NCBI RefSeq assembly: GCF_030704535.1
Contig: NC_081817.1
Coordinates: 883,001-947,000, forward strand
Origin: Vitis vinifera
Lineage: Eukaryota; Streptophyta; Magnoliopsida; Vitales; Vitaceae
DNA length: 64,000 nucleotides
Direction: 5' to 3'
The notes under the pieces were generated by a model. That model was not told the DNA's origin and made no database searches. It saw only the letters and a program-made list of their open reading frames with translations. Both the position numbers and the translations under genes were made by a program. Below, in pieces: positions 1-12,179 of the stretch (within the stretch, counting starts at the first letter, position 1; each line of letters begins with the position of its first letter).

Positions 1-3000
1 GCGCAATCGGAGAGTAATAATTGAGAAAAGCTTGAATTATGAAGTGGGCGAAGTCATTGTACTGGGTCAGTCCTGAGCTGCCACGTAATTTCCTTATTTT
101 TATTTATTTAATTCTTTTATTTTGTTTTTGGCTTTTGGTTTTTTTTGGTGGGCGGGTGGCGTAACCATTAAATTAATAGTTGGATATGATGAGCCTTTAT
201 TCTTATCGTCTTTCAACAAACGCGGTCTTATTAATTATTATTAGTGAATTTGAATAATAAAATAAGTTAAATAACAATTTAAGTGAGATTTTGTTCTATT
301 TATTTGTAATTGAGCCCACAAATTAAATTAATCAAATTAATAATATTAATACATATGATTAGTTGAGTAATTTAAGTTGTGTTGAGGATAAATTTTTTGG
401 AATGATTTTAAAAAGTGCTTTTCACTTAAATTTTTTTTTTAAAATTGTGAAACACTTTAAAAATTTTATAAAATCACCCATAATGTTTTCGTAGGAAATA
501 CTTGAAATAGTGATTCTCGCAAAAAAAAATACTTCTAAAAAAATATTTCTATTAAAAAATTTTACATAAAAGAATTGTAAAACACATTTTTATTCAATGG
601 AAAGAGCATTTAAAAAATCTTTTTTTTTTTTAGAAATGGGATATGACAAATATAATTTTATTTAATTAATTATTAAAGATATTAAAAATTCGTTTGATTG
701 TGATTCTACAAAATACTTTTATCTTATAGTATTTTGTTTTTTAAAAAAAGTGTTTGATTAAATTTAAAAATATAAAAATTAATTATGATATTAAAAAATC
801 ACTTTTAATGTTTTCTAAACAAATGCTTGATAAGTGATATTCCTAAAAACGTTTTGAAATTTTTTTATTAAAATTATTTTTGATTAAAAATATTATAAAA
901 TTATTATTAATTTTAAATAAAATATTTTATTTTTAAATTACACAATAAAAATAATTATTCACTTTCCCTTCTTGCAAAGGTAGAAGTTAAAAACCATCTA
1001 AATAGCTATTAATAAAATGAAAACAAAGAGAAAATCTTTTTACGTGCTTAATAAATAATTCAATTTATTAATTAAAATATTTTTTTTAAGCCACAATTCC
1101 GTAAATTTATTTTATTTATTTATTTAATTTTATGTATTAGGAAAGCAACTAAGCCACGTGACAGGTCATTTTTGGGGGAGACGCACGTCTTCTCATTAAC
1201 GGCCGCCCACATGTTCATCTCCTATCTCCAAATTATTTCCTTTCTTCTCCCTTCTCATTCGGCCTCCAAATCATATCTTTTCTTCTCCCTTCTCATTCGC
1301 CCTTGTTGACGTCTCACTTCTGCGGCTGCAGCCCACTATAAATATTCAATTTTGTCCACTATATATATATATATATATATATATACGTATGAATCAACTG
1401 GATCAAAATTTTACCTTATTTTTTAATTTCCATTGAACCATTCTCATGAAAAGCATAGGGCAGGCCACCATAAAAAATTTTTTTGGGCTGTAGTGGCTAT
1501 TTATTTTTATTTTTTAATTTTCATTGAACAATTCTCATGGGAAATTCTCCATATATAAACTTGAAAAATACCTGGGACAGCCCACAATAATTTTTTCAAT
1601 TTTCTTCCCTACCCTCTACCAAAATATATATTTTTTCTTTTTAATTAATATATATATATATATTTGGGCACTCTTGACAAGGACATCTAGGGCGTTGAAA
1701 TGGTTGAAGGATTGGATCTACTTCTATTTGAGTCGACCTTAGAAGCCCTCGTCGATATGGGCTACAAATTGATGTAATATAATATGATATTGATTGAGAA
1801 TATTATATTTTTTATTTTTTTCGTCAAGAAGATGAATAAGAAATGGAAGGGATAAAGCATAGAAATGTAATTATTTTTTGAATTATCATTTTTTTCATTC
1901 AACAAAAATAAATAATCGTATATATGTTGTTGGATACATTTCTTTTTTAAAAATAATAATAATAATAATAACTCTTATTTAAAATTTAGGTAACCTAACA
2001 TAAAAAGTATTATTTAACTTATATTTTCAAAAATTATTATAAATTATCAACAATATACGTATATATAAATAAAACATAAATCGTAAACCCATAAAATATT
2101 CGGACTATAAAATATTTAACACCCTACCTCACATATAAATCACAAAACAGGTTTCAATAATTTTAATTTAATATAATATTCTAAATTATGAATATCTACT
2201 AGCACATACGAGTTGTTGCCTAAATTCAACTTAAATGATCATAAAATTTGGTTGATAATTCCTTTCAACTCCAAATCTAAAGAGGACCCTCTCAATCACA
2301 TTTGAGTTAGCTCACCTAAACATCCATTTATTAAACAAAAAGTCTACTTCTATGAGAGGAAAATCAAACCTAATATGGAGGTGAGGTGTAGTGAATATAG
2401 TTAAAAATGGAAAAGTCGACAGTAGCCCTATCCAAAAATTCCAAATAATAAATGGCATAGATGATGTGTCCTTCTGGATTTTTATGACCACATGAAGCTA
2501 GACATTGAATGAGTCCAAAGTGCAATTTCTCCTCAATTTCTCGTTTGAGAGGGTGATTATTCAAAGAGGAAATAAAATATGGAAGTGAGGAAAACGGAAT
2601 GAAAGGTACATGCACAAAGAAAGGACCAAGTCTATGGGTATTAATCAAATAATTGATTTGTTTGGTGGCGTTTGGGTTAAGTGTTGGAAGTCTAGAGCCT
2701 CATCCTTCCAAGTCAATGAATTTGTTTTGGTACTTGAGTTTTGGCTAGCTTTGATTGTCTTACCATTCAAGTTCCAAATTTCTCCGGACTTGTTTTTTCT
2801 TATGGATTTTTGTTTCTTTTTCTCTTTGGGATATTTTTATGTGTGGTGAATGATAGAGTCGGTTTGATATTTTTAAAAATAGTATAAACACTTTTTGGAA
2901 TCACTCACGTACACTCATAATAATTTTAATAAAATTATTTTTAATTGATAGAATTTTTGAATAATTATCTACAAAGTGATTTTTTGAAAATTACTTTAAA

Positions 3001-4117
3001 TGATTCTTTAGGTTTTTAAAAAGCGATTTTCAAAAGTTTGTGGTGTACTTAAGAATCGGTTTGTTTGAGTACTTCAAAAAGCACTTTTAGTATTAAAAAA
3101 TGTTTTAAAAAAAGCACTTTTAGATGATCATCTTAAAACACTCTTAAAAGAAAATATTTTCACTAAAAGTCATTCAAATAAAAACATAATAAAAAACAAT
3201 CATGATTTTTATAAAAAAATTACTTCTCAATATTATAAAAATGTTTTTAACTTTTTCAAAATTACTCTTAATTGAATTCTTCCCTTTATTTGAAAGTGAT
3301 TTGAAAAGGGTTTTAAGTGTTTTTATTATTATGGAAATTAGATATTTAGCATACTTTTAAACACTGATATTATCACTTGAATGATTTTTTTACAATTACT
3401 TAATGACTAATATTTTTAATTTTTTATTTATCATATTACATATTATAAAAACACAATCATTTTCAAATAGCCTTTTAGGTTGTGTTTGGTTTTTGAAAAA
3501 TTTGAGGAAAAATATGAGAGAAAAAAAAATAGATTTAAAGTCAATCAATTATTTTTATATATTACTTCAAATTTTTTTTACATATTTAACTCTTCTATAT
3601 ATAGATTAAATAATTTAAAAATATATAAATTTTTTAATAATTTTAATTATACTTAACTTTCTTTTGTATTTTTCATAATAAAATAATTTTCTTTACTTTT
3701 TTTTCTTTTCTTAATACTTTATAAGAACTGACCATAATCTTAAAGTCAATTATTTTTTCTTAAATGATGGAAAAAAGGGTAGGTGTATTTTCATTTTTCA
3801 GTCTCTGAAATAAAAAGAAAAAAAAATCCAACAACAAAATAAATTACATTTAAAAAATGAGTTGGAAGGCATTTACTATTTACCTAACAAGGTAGAGTCT
3901 TAGGTTGGTTCAAAGTCTAACTCTTTAAAGGGATTATCACCTCATTTTACACTACAAATTTAGAAATAGTTTTATATATATATTAAACTCAAAAAACATA
4001 TTGGACAAAATTTTGTCATAAAAACTAGTTTTTAAAATTTTTAATTTAAAAATAGATTATTATTATTTTTTTAGTAAATGTTAGAAAAATAAAATAAAAT
4101 AATTTGGGAATTTTCTT
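1..4117. other. AT-rich intergenic DNA left of the array
   Basis: No gene could be supported here. The stretch is dominated by A/T runs and short homopolymers. Short open frames at 1524-1742, 2370-2849 and 3403-3609 have low-complexity translations and match no family I recognise. Visible structure is limited to a GC-richer, promoter-like island near 1141-1345, a TA microsatellite near 1361-1386 and an imperfect direct repeat near 1390-1600 (annotated separately or noted here). The region from about 2,850 to 3,350 has repeated words such as AAAAAGCACTTTTA in both orientations, which may be an old miniature inverted-repeat element, but I could not define its ends. Confidence 0.6.
1141..1346 (+). 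promoter_or_regulatory. Promoter-like island with a G-box and a TATA-like box
   Basis: This island is richer in G and C than its surroundings. It contains the palindromic G-box core CACGTG at 1155-1160, a TGACGTC-type element near 1308-1314, and TATAAATA near 1339. Two adjacent copies of a pyrimidine-rich unit of about 38 bp (around 1227-1264 and 1265-1302, sharing CTTCTCCCTTCTCATTCG) lie between them. No open frame that I trust follows downstream, so it may be the promoter of a lost gene or part of a repeat. The motifs are seen; the promoter role is inference and weak. Confidence 0.25.
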
Positions 4118-5080
4118 GCATTTTTGTGGCATTCATGATCAAGATAGATCTAAATCATACAAGTGCCGTGTGGACAACTCCACCCAAAAACCGGCCATTG
4201 AAGGCACCATCTTCCTCCACTTGATGGGAGAAGTCATAAACCTTAAGAAAAAAATAAAAAATAAAAATCAATGACATCAATTCATTTTCACACATTTCAT
4301 TTTTCATTGACTAAAAAATATAACCCGATTCTCATTGTTTCATACTCAAATCTCATTACTCGATCTTTAACTCATATATTATCCATCTAATTCATACATG
4401 ATCGTATTATTTTATGTCTTAATTTAATTTCGTATGTTTATAATTTTATTTAACAATTCAAATTTCATCGTATATATAATGGGTATAAATTCAAAATTTC
4501 ATTATCATAAATTTTTCATTTAAATTTTTTCAGGTGTCCTTTCTTCATAAGGGCAAGGTCCTACTCCTACCGACCCCATACCCAAAGAAGATGGGAAATT
4601 TACACCTCAACTTTCTTTGAAGCTTCTTCTCAACTGTCCCCGACCTATATCTTTAAAAGAGTGGAACGTTTGTGTTCCTTATTAAAGAGGTTTGGTCCGT
4701 GGCAGTAGGCGACTGTACTATGCCTCTCAGAAGGGGACTCTTCTCTGATTTGGACGGACCAGCCTTCACAAAAATTAAATGGTTGGGACTTGGGAATTGG
4801 GATGGACTTACTCTAAAGTCCAAGTCTCTATGACTTTGGTCAGGACTTCAGATTTTTGAAGTGTTAGAGACTTTTAGCATCGAGGGTGGTTTGTTGGAGG
4901 TAGTTTTTACTTTTTCCACTTCCATCTTTGGTAGGGAGAAGAAATATGTGTAGAAGGATGTCATTGAATTTATATTTGATAATTGTGTTTTAAAATGCCT
5001 TTTTAAAAAAAAAAAAAAAATTTCTAAGTATTTTTTATATATTTTTAAAAATTTTAATTGAATAGAAATTTACTTTCAAT

Positions 5081-6433
5081 CAGGGGCAGAGCCAATACAG
5101 GATCGGAGCGCACATGCCTCCCCTCAAATTTTATAAATAAAAAATTTCCTTTGCTAATATAGAAATTTTAGAAAGTTAAAAAAATAAATAGAAAAGCAAG
5201 TTTGCCCCCTCTAAAAAACTAATTTTATACTTGAAAAAAAGAAAATAAATAGAATAAAAAAATTTAGAGAATCATCAATATTAAATAGATTTTATAAAAT
5301 ATTTGTTTGTTTGTATTTTTTATTTTATTTAATGTTAATAAAATTAAATTTATTTAAATCCTAATATATACAAAATAAATGGAACAAAATGAATTTTTAT
5401 AATTTTATATTGGATATTTTATTATCTATATATATATATATATATATTGGTTATAGGCTATATTTTGTTTAATTTGAAATTTTTTTAATATTTATAGTCT
5501 ATTTGATTTTCAGTTTTCTGTTTTCAAATATAAAAAGTTGTTTTTAAAATTTTCTAACATTGTTCCATCGTTATCATCTGAAAACAATTTTTAAAAACAA
5601 AGTAAAATAAAAAATAATTTTTAGAAAATAAGTAGGATTTGTTTTCATCGGTTTTTAAAAACTAAAGGAAAATATGAGTTTGTTTGACTATGTTTTTTGT
5701 AACTTGTTTTTAAAAACCGTTTTTCATTCTTTAACTTAAAAACAGTTTTTAAAAATAAATTTTAGAAAACATGGCCAAACCTTTAGACTTTTAGGTTTAA
5801 TCAAGTAGTTGTTAATTCATGAATATGTACACAATTATTCAAATATATGTTATTTCATTGTTGATGAAATTTAATTTTGTTTCAATATATGATATTTTAT
5901 TAAACATATTTTTTATTGTTAGGTTATTTTTAGTTTAATTTAAAGATTTTATAAATGTTTAGATTTTTAGGTTTAATAAAATATTTATTAATTTAGAGTT
6001 GATTTTACTAAATTTTAATAATGACATTATACTTACATTATAGATAACTTTTGAATAAAAATTATATCATTTTAAAAAATCCAAAAAAATATTAGTCAAA
6101 TTATTAATTTTTTCTAAAAGTTCTCTTGCAAAATATTTCTAAAAATTTTGGTCAAATTTCTTACTATCTTTAAAAAAAAAATTCACAAATATTATTTGAA
6201 TTTTTTTGATAAACTTTTAATAAAATCTAATACTCTTTTATCAAATTTTTTTAGTATTTTTGTTATTTAATTTTCATATTATAAATTCCTCTTTTCTTTT
6301 ATTAGTCTTTTTTTTTTCTTTTATTGAATCATACTGATGTTACTATTTTTAAAATATGAAAAATTAGTTATAATTATTATAATATTCAAGTTTTTTTATT
6401 CCCCTCACACCAAAATTTCTGGCTCTACCACTA
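5081..6433. mobile_element. Non-autonomous hAT element, copy in segment A
   Basis: The element starts CAGGGGCAGAGCC and ends GGCTCTACCACTA, so the ends are imperfect inverted repeats of about 13 bp. It is flanked on both sides by the same 8-bp word CTTTCAAT (5073-5080 and 6434-6441), the target-site length expected of hAT transposons. The 1.35-kb interior is AT-rich, shows no transposase frame, and contains a short TA microsatellite near 5430. The same element with the same flanking duplication occurs in segments C and D and as a right-hand stub in B, so it inserted once before the segments were duplicated. Confidence 0.85.
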
Positions 6434-6829
6434 CTTTCAATATATCATATGATGAAAAATATAGGCTATGTTTGAGAATTGTTCTCAAAAATAGTTTTTT
6501 AGTGTATATATATATATGCGTGTGTAAATGTAAATAGTTCCCAAAATAAATTTTTGAGAAAAAAATGGAAATTATATTTGCATCCACCAAATTGATCTTC
6601 GCATCCATTCTATTTACACATCCACTTAAAAATAATAATTTTATTAATGCATCAACTTACAATTTTAAACATTTTACAAAATAGACTCACAAATTCCTTC
6701 ATGCCCCCGTACAAAAAAAGGTATAGGTACATAGCTAAATCATCTCAAAAAAATAATTCTATGATAACACTATTAAAGTGAGTGATGAACTAATTGTAAG
6801 GAAAATTCTTAGATGGTGACATTGTTGTC

Positions 6830-7490
6830 AACAATATTGACACAATTATGTTTATGTCTAGGATGTAATGAAATTGGTCATTTGAATGTTTTTCTATTAT
6901 ATCCATGATCACCACATTTATCACAACATCATGTGCGTTTAACCTTTTCATCTGAACAAATTCTTTCATTTTTTTATCTTCCTACTAGTTGCCAAATTTT
7001 AGGTGGTAATACAACTCTATAACAAATGTATTTAGGAATTACCCAATCTGTGTTATTTCTAATAGAATATATAGATTTTGAATATGAAGATATAAGTGAG
7101 TTCTTCATAGTATTGAGAGCACATAATATAGCACGACATGTTTCCATATCTACATGCAATAATTGCATGTGTACATGAAATATGGTTAAGATCAAACATC
7201 TTACATGTGCATGAATGGATCTGCAAATTAACTTGATCACTTATCCCAACATATTTGACATTGAACTCCCAAAAATTGATAGAGTCAACCTCATAACTTG
7301 ATAATCTATTAAACCTTAAGTACAACTTCAAGTTAACCCATGTGGTAAGCTCAATTTTCATTACCAATGCTTGTTGTTGGCGATTAGAAAACCATCTTTG
7401 AAGTAAGTTTCTCAACTCTTCAACCATTCTCATAACCAAAAGGTCTCTTGCATATTTTAATGCAACATTCATGCACTCAACAATCTTATA
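6830..7490 (-). pseudogene. Mutator-type transposase remnant (SWIM and zinc-knuckle part), segment A
   Basis: Minus-strand frames read as the C-terminal part of a MuDR/MULE transposase. A stretch beginning MNVALKYARDLLVMRMVEEL (from 7472) is followed by a SWIM-type zinc motif, CTCKMFDLNHISCTHAI, and then by a short segment ending VLPPKIWQLVGRPKNERI, a typical MULE tail. A decayed CCHC zinc knuckle follows near 6,880-6,930. The frame changes between these parts and the last knuckle cysteine is replaced, so this copy cannot be functional. The catalytic DDE core is absent. The homologous pieces in B, C and D are broken too. Confidence 0.75.
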
Positions 7491-8085
7491 GTCATGATTT
7501 ATTACTTATTATTATTTGACTTTGTCATATGGATAAAACTTTTTAACTTCTTTTGAATTAAATTTTCACTTTTTCATATTTTTAAACTTTTTTTTTTTCA
7601 TAACTAACAATGAAGTTTTTTTTATCAACAATGGTGAAGTAAGGTTTTAAGTTTATAGGAAACAAAAAGAAATAAAATCATAATATAAATAAAAAAAATG
7701 TTGATTGCTTACATTTTTAACATCTTTCGTGATTAAGAATAAAAAATAGATGAAACAATATTGAGAATTTAGACTTTCTTTTTTTGTTGGGAAACAAAAT
7801 GAAGAAGCAAATAGATGATCAAATAAAAAAATAAAAAGCTAATCTACGGTAAAATAGACGGAAAGAGAAAATCATCTTAGAGGGAAAAAGGGTATTTTTG
7901 TCCTAATTGGATAATTTTTTATACTTTTTGAGAGATAAATTATTCTTATAAATATGAGAGTTATTTTAATAACTTTTAACCAAATAACCCAAATTTTAAA
8001 CCGTTAGAAAAAGTATTGAGAAGTTGTTTTGAAAGCTTAAAGCTGTGTCAAAAATGGTCAATGGACTTGTACCTCCTACTTTTCC

Positions 8086-9691
8086 GAGTTTTAGTCCGAA
8101 ATAATCCATTGGTAGAAAAAAAATGGTAAGAATAGTACCCATCTCAAAATATTTGTTAAACTAATCTTTTTGCATCCATGTAAGCATTTATATGGAATTT
8201 TTTTTTTTTTAAGTGTGTAAAACCACCGTTGGTAATTGTGGTTTTAAAAGTTTCATAAATATCCTTAAAGTTTTACAATTTTCCTTAGAACTACAGTTAG
8301 TAATTGTGGTTTCAAAATTATTTTTAGTTCATCCATGTTTTAATAATATTATGATTTTAATATTATTTTTAAAATATTTTGTTTTTATCATAATAACCAT
8401 AAAACCACCGTTATTAAGGAGTAACCTAAAATCATAATTATTAACATTAATTTTTATATGAAAATATAAAATTTAAAAATAATATAAATAATTTATTTAA
8501 TTATTTTAAAATTTAAAAATAATACGAAAAAATAATTTTATTTAATTCATATGTGATAAAATTCATAAAACAAATATATTTTATTTACCATAAATATATA
8601 AATTTTTATGGGAATGCAAACAAAATTATTTTCTCAAAATTTCAAGGAAAATATGAAAAAATAAAGATAATATATATATAATTTTAAAATAGTCGTAAAA
8701 AAATAATTTATTAAGTATAATTTGTAAAAAATAATAATTTTAAACAAACAATGGAAAATTGTAAGAAATTTTGAAAATATTCTTAAAAATCATTGTCATA
8801 AACTGTGGTTTTACAATTTTTTTTAAAACCATAGTTACTAATTATGGGGTTTTACAAATATCTTTAAGGGGAACTCATGTAACCATATATCAACTAAAAA
8901 AATATGAGATTTTAAAACTTTGCTTTTTTATTTTTAATTTTAGTGTAATTATGGATATACCAGATTTTCTTAAAGTTCTTTTTGTAGTGGGAAAAATTTC
9001 TTACAATTTTCTATTATCAGTTTAAAATTATTTTTATTTACAAATTATCCTTAATAAATTTTTTCTTTACGACTGTTTTAAAATTATATATATATTATCT
9101 TTATTTTTTCATATTTTCCTTGAAAATTTGAGAAAATAATTTCGTCTGCATTCCCATAAAAATTTATATATTAATGGTAAATAAAATATTTATTTGTTTT
9201 ATGAATTTTATCACATATGAATTAAAGAAAATTATTTTTTCATATTATTTTTAAATTTTTAAATAACTAAATAAATTATTTATATTATTTTAAAATTTTA
9301 TATTTTCATATAAAAATTAATGTCAATGATTATGATTTTAGGTTATTCCTTAATAAAAGTGGTTTTATGGTTATTATGGTAAAAAATATTTTTAAAATAA
9401 TATTAAAATCATAATACCATTAAGACATAGAACCACAGTTACTAACTGTGGTTTTAAGATTATTTTAACTGTGGTTCTAAGAAAAATTGTAAAACCACAA
9501 TCACAAACTGTGGTTTTAAGCATATTTTTGAAACTTTTAAAACCACAGTCACCAACGATGATTTTACACACTTAAAAAAAAATCTACGTGAATACTTACG
9601 TTGATACAAAAGATTAATTTGACAAATATTTTAAGATGGGTACTATTCTTACCATTTTTTTCTATCAATGTACAATATTGGACTTAAACTC
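8086..9691. mobile_element. Fold-back Mutator-like element, 1.6 kb, segment A only
   Basis: The two halves are inverted copies of each other over almost the whole length: the left arm (from GAGTTTTAGTCC) and the right arm (ending GGACTTAAACTC) share words such as AAGTGTGTAAAAYCAYCGTTGG. A 9-bp word, TACTTTTCC, flanks the element at 8077-8085 and 9692-9700, the target duplication length of Mutator elements. Segments B (near 20,228), C (38,808) and D (44,840) show the uninterrupted site, so insertion followed duplication. There is no coding capacity; internal open frames are by-products of the hairpin. Repeated copies of ACCACAGT-like words lie in each arm. A transcript would fold into a long hairpin. 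Confidence 0.85.
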
Positions 9692-10145
9692 TACTTTTCC
9701 CTTAGAAAAGCCTAGGATTCTATTCTCATAGAGAACCTTATCTATGAATGACGTAAAAAGGAATGCCTTTCCCCTCTAACCTTTATTGAAGCTAGCGAAG
9801 CACAAGAAGTCGTCAACGTTTTTCCCCCGCAAGAAAGCTAAAAGTTAGCTCAAAAGCCCCATAAGTCTCCAAGGAAAACTTTTGTTTGGCGAATCAACTA
9901 CGTATATTAAGTTGATTTATGCTAAAACACACCGGGATTATCAGGCAACCGTCATTTTCTGAACTAATTTAATCTAAAAGCTTAAATTGTTCGATAATAA
10001 CATCAAACTCAAAACTTGATGCCAGAGGTAGATTGGTGAATCAACCACTTCATACTTCAACAGCTTCAGCCTCATTACTCAACATACAGGCCACCATCCT
10101 CACAAAGAAAATGAAACTAAGCAGAACAACAAGCATACAATTAAT

Positions 10146-12179
10146 CTACCGCCCAGTTGCTAAGGATCCAGCAGACATCACTCCATAGGATGATGGGTGT
10201 GAGTCAGCTTTGGAGTCCAATGAGCCCACAAAGAAACCTAAACTTGAAGCATCAACCTCGGGGAGTGGGTCAAAGCCACTGAGATATCTTGTAACCTGCT
10301 GCATATTAGGCCTAGCCTGTGGCTCTGGGTCAGAGCAGAGGAGGCCAACCTTCAAAACCAATTCAATCTCCTCCTTCACATATGAATTCCCAAGCTTTCG
10401 ATTTGCAGCTTCAAGTATATGACCCCTCTGATGACACTGTGCCACCCAATCTTGTAGAATCATTTGTTTCCCGGACGAGGCATTGGGGTCTAGAGGCCTC
10501 CTCCCACATGCCACTTCTAGTAGTACTGCCCCAAAGGCGAATACATCGGAGCTTGCGGTGGCCTTTCCAGTGAGGGAGAGCTCCGGTGCTATGTACCCCA
10601 CTGTGCCCACCACATGGGTGGTTCTGGGGTTCTTCCCATGCTCATATAGTTTGGCCAGGCCGAAGTCTCCTAGCCGGGCATTCATATTTGAGTCAAGCAG
10701 GACATTGTTGGCCTTCACATCCCTATGGACAACTACTTGTTCCCATTCTTCATGTAAATATAGGAGGCCTGCAGCAATCTCCTTGAGGATCCTGAACCTC
10801 TGTCCCCAATCCAGGTTCTTGTCTTCTTGAAACAGGAAGGTGTCCAGGCTGCCATTGGACATATAATCATAAACAAGAAGGAGATCGCCTTTTCGCTTAC
10901 ACCAACCTTGGAGATGAACCAAGTGCCTGTGCCTCAGCTTTCCTAGGCTTGCAATCTCTGCAACAAACTCCTTCACTCCCTGCTTGGAATTGTGGGAAAT
11001 TCTCTTTACAGCAACTTCTTCTCTAGTCTTTGGCAGCACCCCCTTGTAGACGGAACCGAACCCCCCTTTGCCGACAATCTGGCTCTCCTTGAAGCCCTTT
11101 GTGGCAATATAAAGGTCTTTGTATCTAAACCTATGGGGGAAGTCCAATTCCCAATCTTCCAGGACCTCAGCTAGCCTTGCCCTTCTTAGCATATACACAG
11201 AAATGGTGATTCCACACAGAAGTAACGCAAGGGTCACCATTGCTGACGATGCTCCAATCTTAATCCCTCTTCTCCCAAGGCCTGGAGATGGGGTTCCATT
11301 TCTTGGGGGAGAAGGGATTTTAGAGAGATCAAGAGGGTCTGCTTCTGTACTACCCATCTTCAAACTCCACCCCAGAATGTAATGAGAGTTAGGATGCATC
11401 TCAGTGGCAGCAGAGAAGCCAACATACATGGACTCTTTAAAGATAGGGGATAAGTCCATGGCTAGGGACAAGAGGGGTTTGCTTGGTTTAGGAAGAGAAG
11501 CAGGGGAAATGGTGACATTGACGATTTTTTGAGCTCCATCATACTCAATCCAAGCTTGGATTGGATTCCCACTCTCCAAAACCACTTCATGAGAGGATTT
11601 GGAGGAGTTATCATAGTATGAAGCTGGCTTAGAAGCATTAGACCTAACAGTATTGATGTCTATACCAACATGGTTATCATTGATATCTCCATACATATCT
11701 CCATAGATAACCAGGGCTTGAAATGTATCGAACTCAACAGCAAACAAATGGTTGGAGAAGTTCCCCATGGTGGCCTCATTAAAAAGACCAAAAAGATTAC
11801 CACGTCCACCACCTGAAAGGTTCTTGGAGGGAGAAACAGTGAAGACAAAACCATGCCCACCAGACCCACCAACATAGCTGGGGACAATGGCAAAGATGAA
11901 GGTTGTGGCAAAGGAGGAAGCTGTGGTGGGGTGTTGGGAATCATGGCTGTTCTTGTTGAGAAAGTGAAATGGGGTGTTGTAGAAGGCATGGCCAGTGAGG
12001 TTGGGTGATGAGTTTGTAAGCCTGAGAGCCCCATTTGGCGTGGTGAGGGAAGCCCCACCAAGGCTTAAGTTGGATGCAGAAGCTTTGAAGCCATTGAAGA
12101 TGAAGCCATAATCAGACTGAGAGTAAGCTTGATTAAGGAGGAGCAGAGAGAAGAGGGGAAAGAGGAGAGTTTTTGCCAT
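10146..12179 (-). CDS. L-type lectin receptor-like kinase, copy 1 (clade IV-like)
   Basis: Intronless gene for a 677-residue plasma-membrane receptor kinase. Residues 1-20 are a signal peptide ending AYSQ; residues 22-275 are a legume-lectin domain with the metal-site words AVEFDT (147-152) and DNHVGIDIN; residues 309-332 are a membrane helix; residues 365-640 are a kinase. The kinase has GKGGFG (370-375), Lys392 in VAVKRI, HRDVKANN with Asp487, and DFG Asp505, so it should be an active RD kinase. The frame is open upstream to 12308, but I chose MAKTLLFPLF because the signal peptide follows it and the other copies share it. Oddities: a four-residue duplication (YGDMYGD) before the metal loop, and ANRKLG where the other copies have ADPKLG. 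Family members sense extracellular ligands or danger signals; the ligand here is unknown. Confidence 0.93.
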   Translation of the reverse strand: MAKTLLFPLFSLLLLNQAYSQSDYGFIFNGFKASASNLSLGGASLTTPNGALRLTNSSPNLTGHAFYNTPFHFLNKNSHDSQHPTTASSFATTFIFAIVPSYVGGSGGHGFVFTVSPSKNLSGGGRGNLFGLFNEATMGNFSNHLFAVEFDTFQALVIYGDMYGDINDNHVGIDINTVRSNASKPASYYDNSSKSSHEVVLESGNPIQAWIEYDGAQKIVNVTISPASLPKPSKPLLSLAMDLSPIFKESMYVGFSAATEMHPNSHYILGWSLKMGSTEADPLDLSKIPSPPRNGTPSPGLGRRGIKIGASSAMVTLALLLCGITISVYMLRRARLAEVLEDWELDFPHRFRYKDLYIATKGFKESQIVGKGGFGSVYKGVLPKTREEVAVKRISHNSKQGVKEFVAEIASLGKLRHRHLVHLQGWCKRKGDLLLVYDYMSNGSLDTFLFQEDKNLDWGQRFRILKEIAAGLLYLHEEWEQVVVHRDVKANNVLLDSNMNARLGDFGLAKLYEHGKNPRTTHVVGTVGYIAPELSLTGKATASSDVFAFGAVLLEVACGRRPLDPNASSGKQMILQDWVAQCHQRGHILEAANRKLGNSYVKEEIELVLKVGLLCSDPEPQARPNMQQVTRYLSGFDPLPEVDASSLGFFVGSLDSKADSHPSSYGVMSAGSLATGR

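Noticed and set aside
8213..9025. Open frames of 74 and 84 codons at 8,213 and 8,771
   Set aside because: Both lie in the inverted-repeat arms of the fold-back element and translate low-complexity repeat.
10210..11382. Plus-strand open frames inside kinase copy 1, with matching ones at 21,175-22,241 and 45,795-46,858
   Set aside because: They are antisense shadows of the kinase reading frame. Their conservation among copies only reflects conservation of the kinase.
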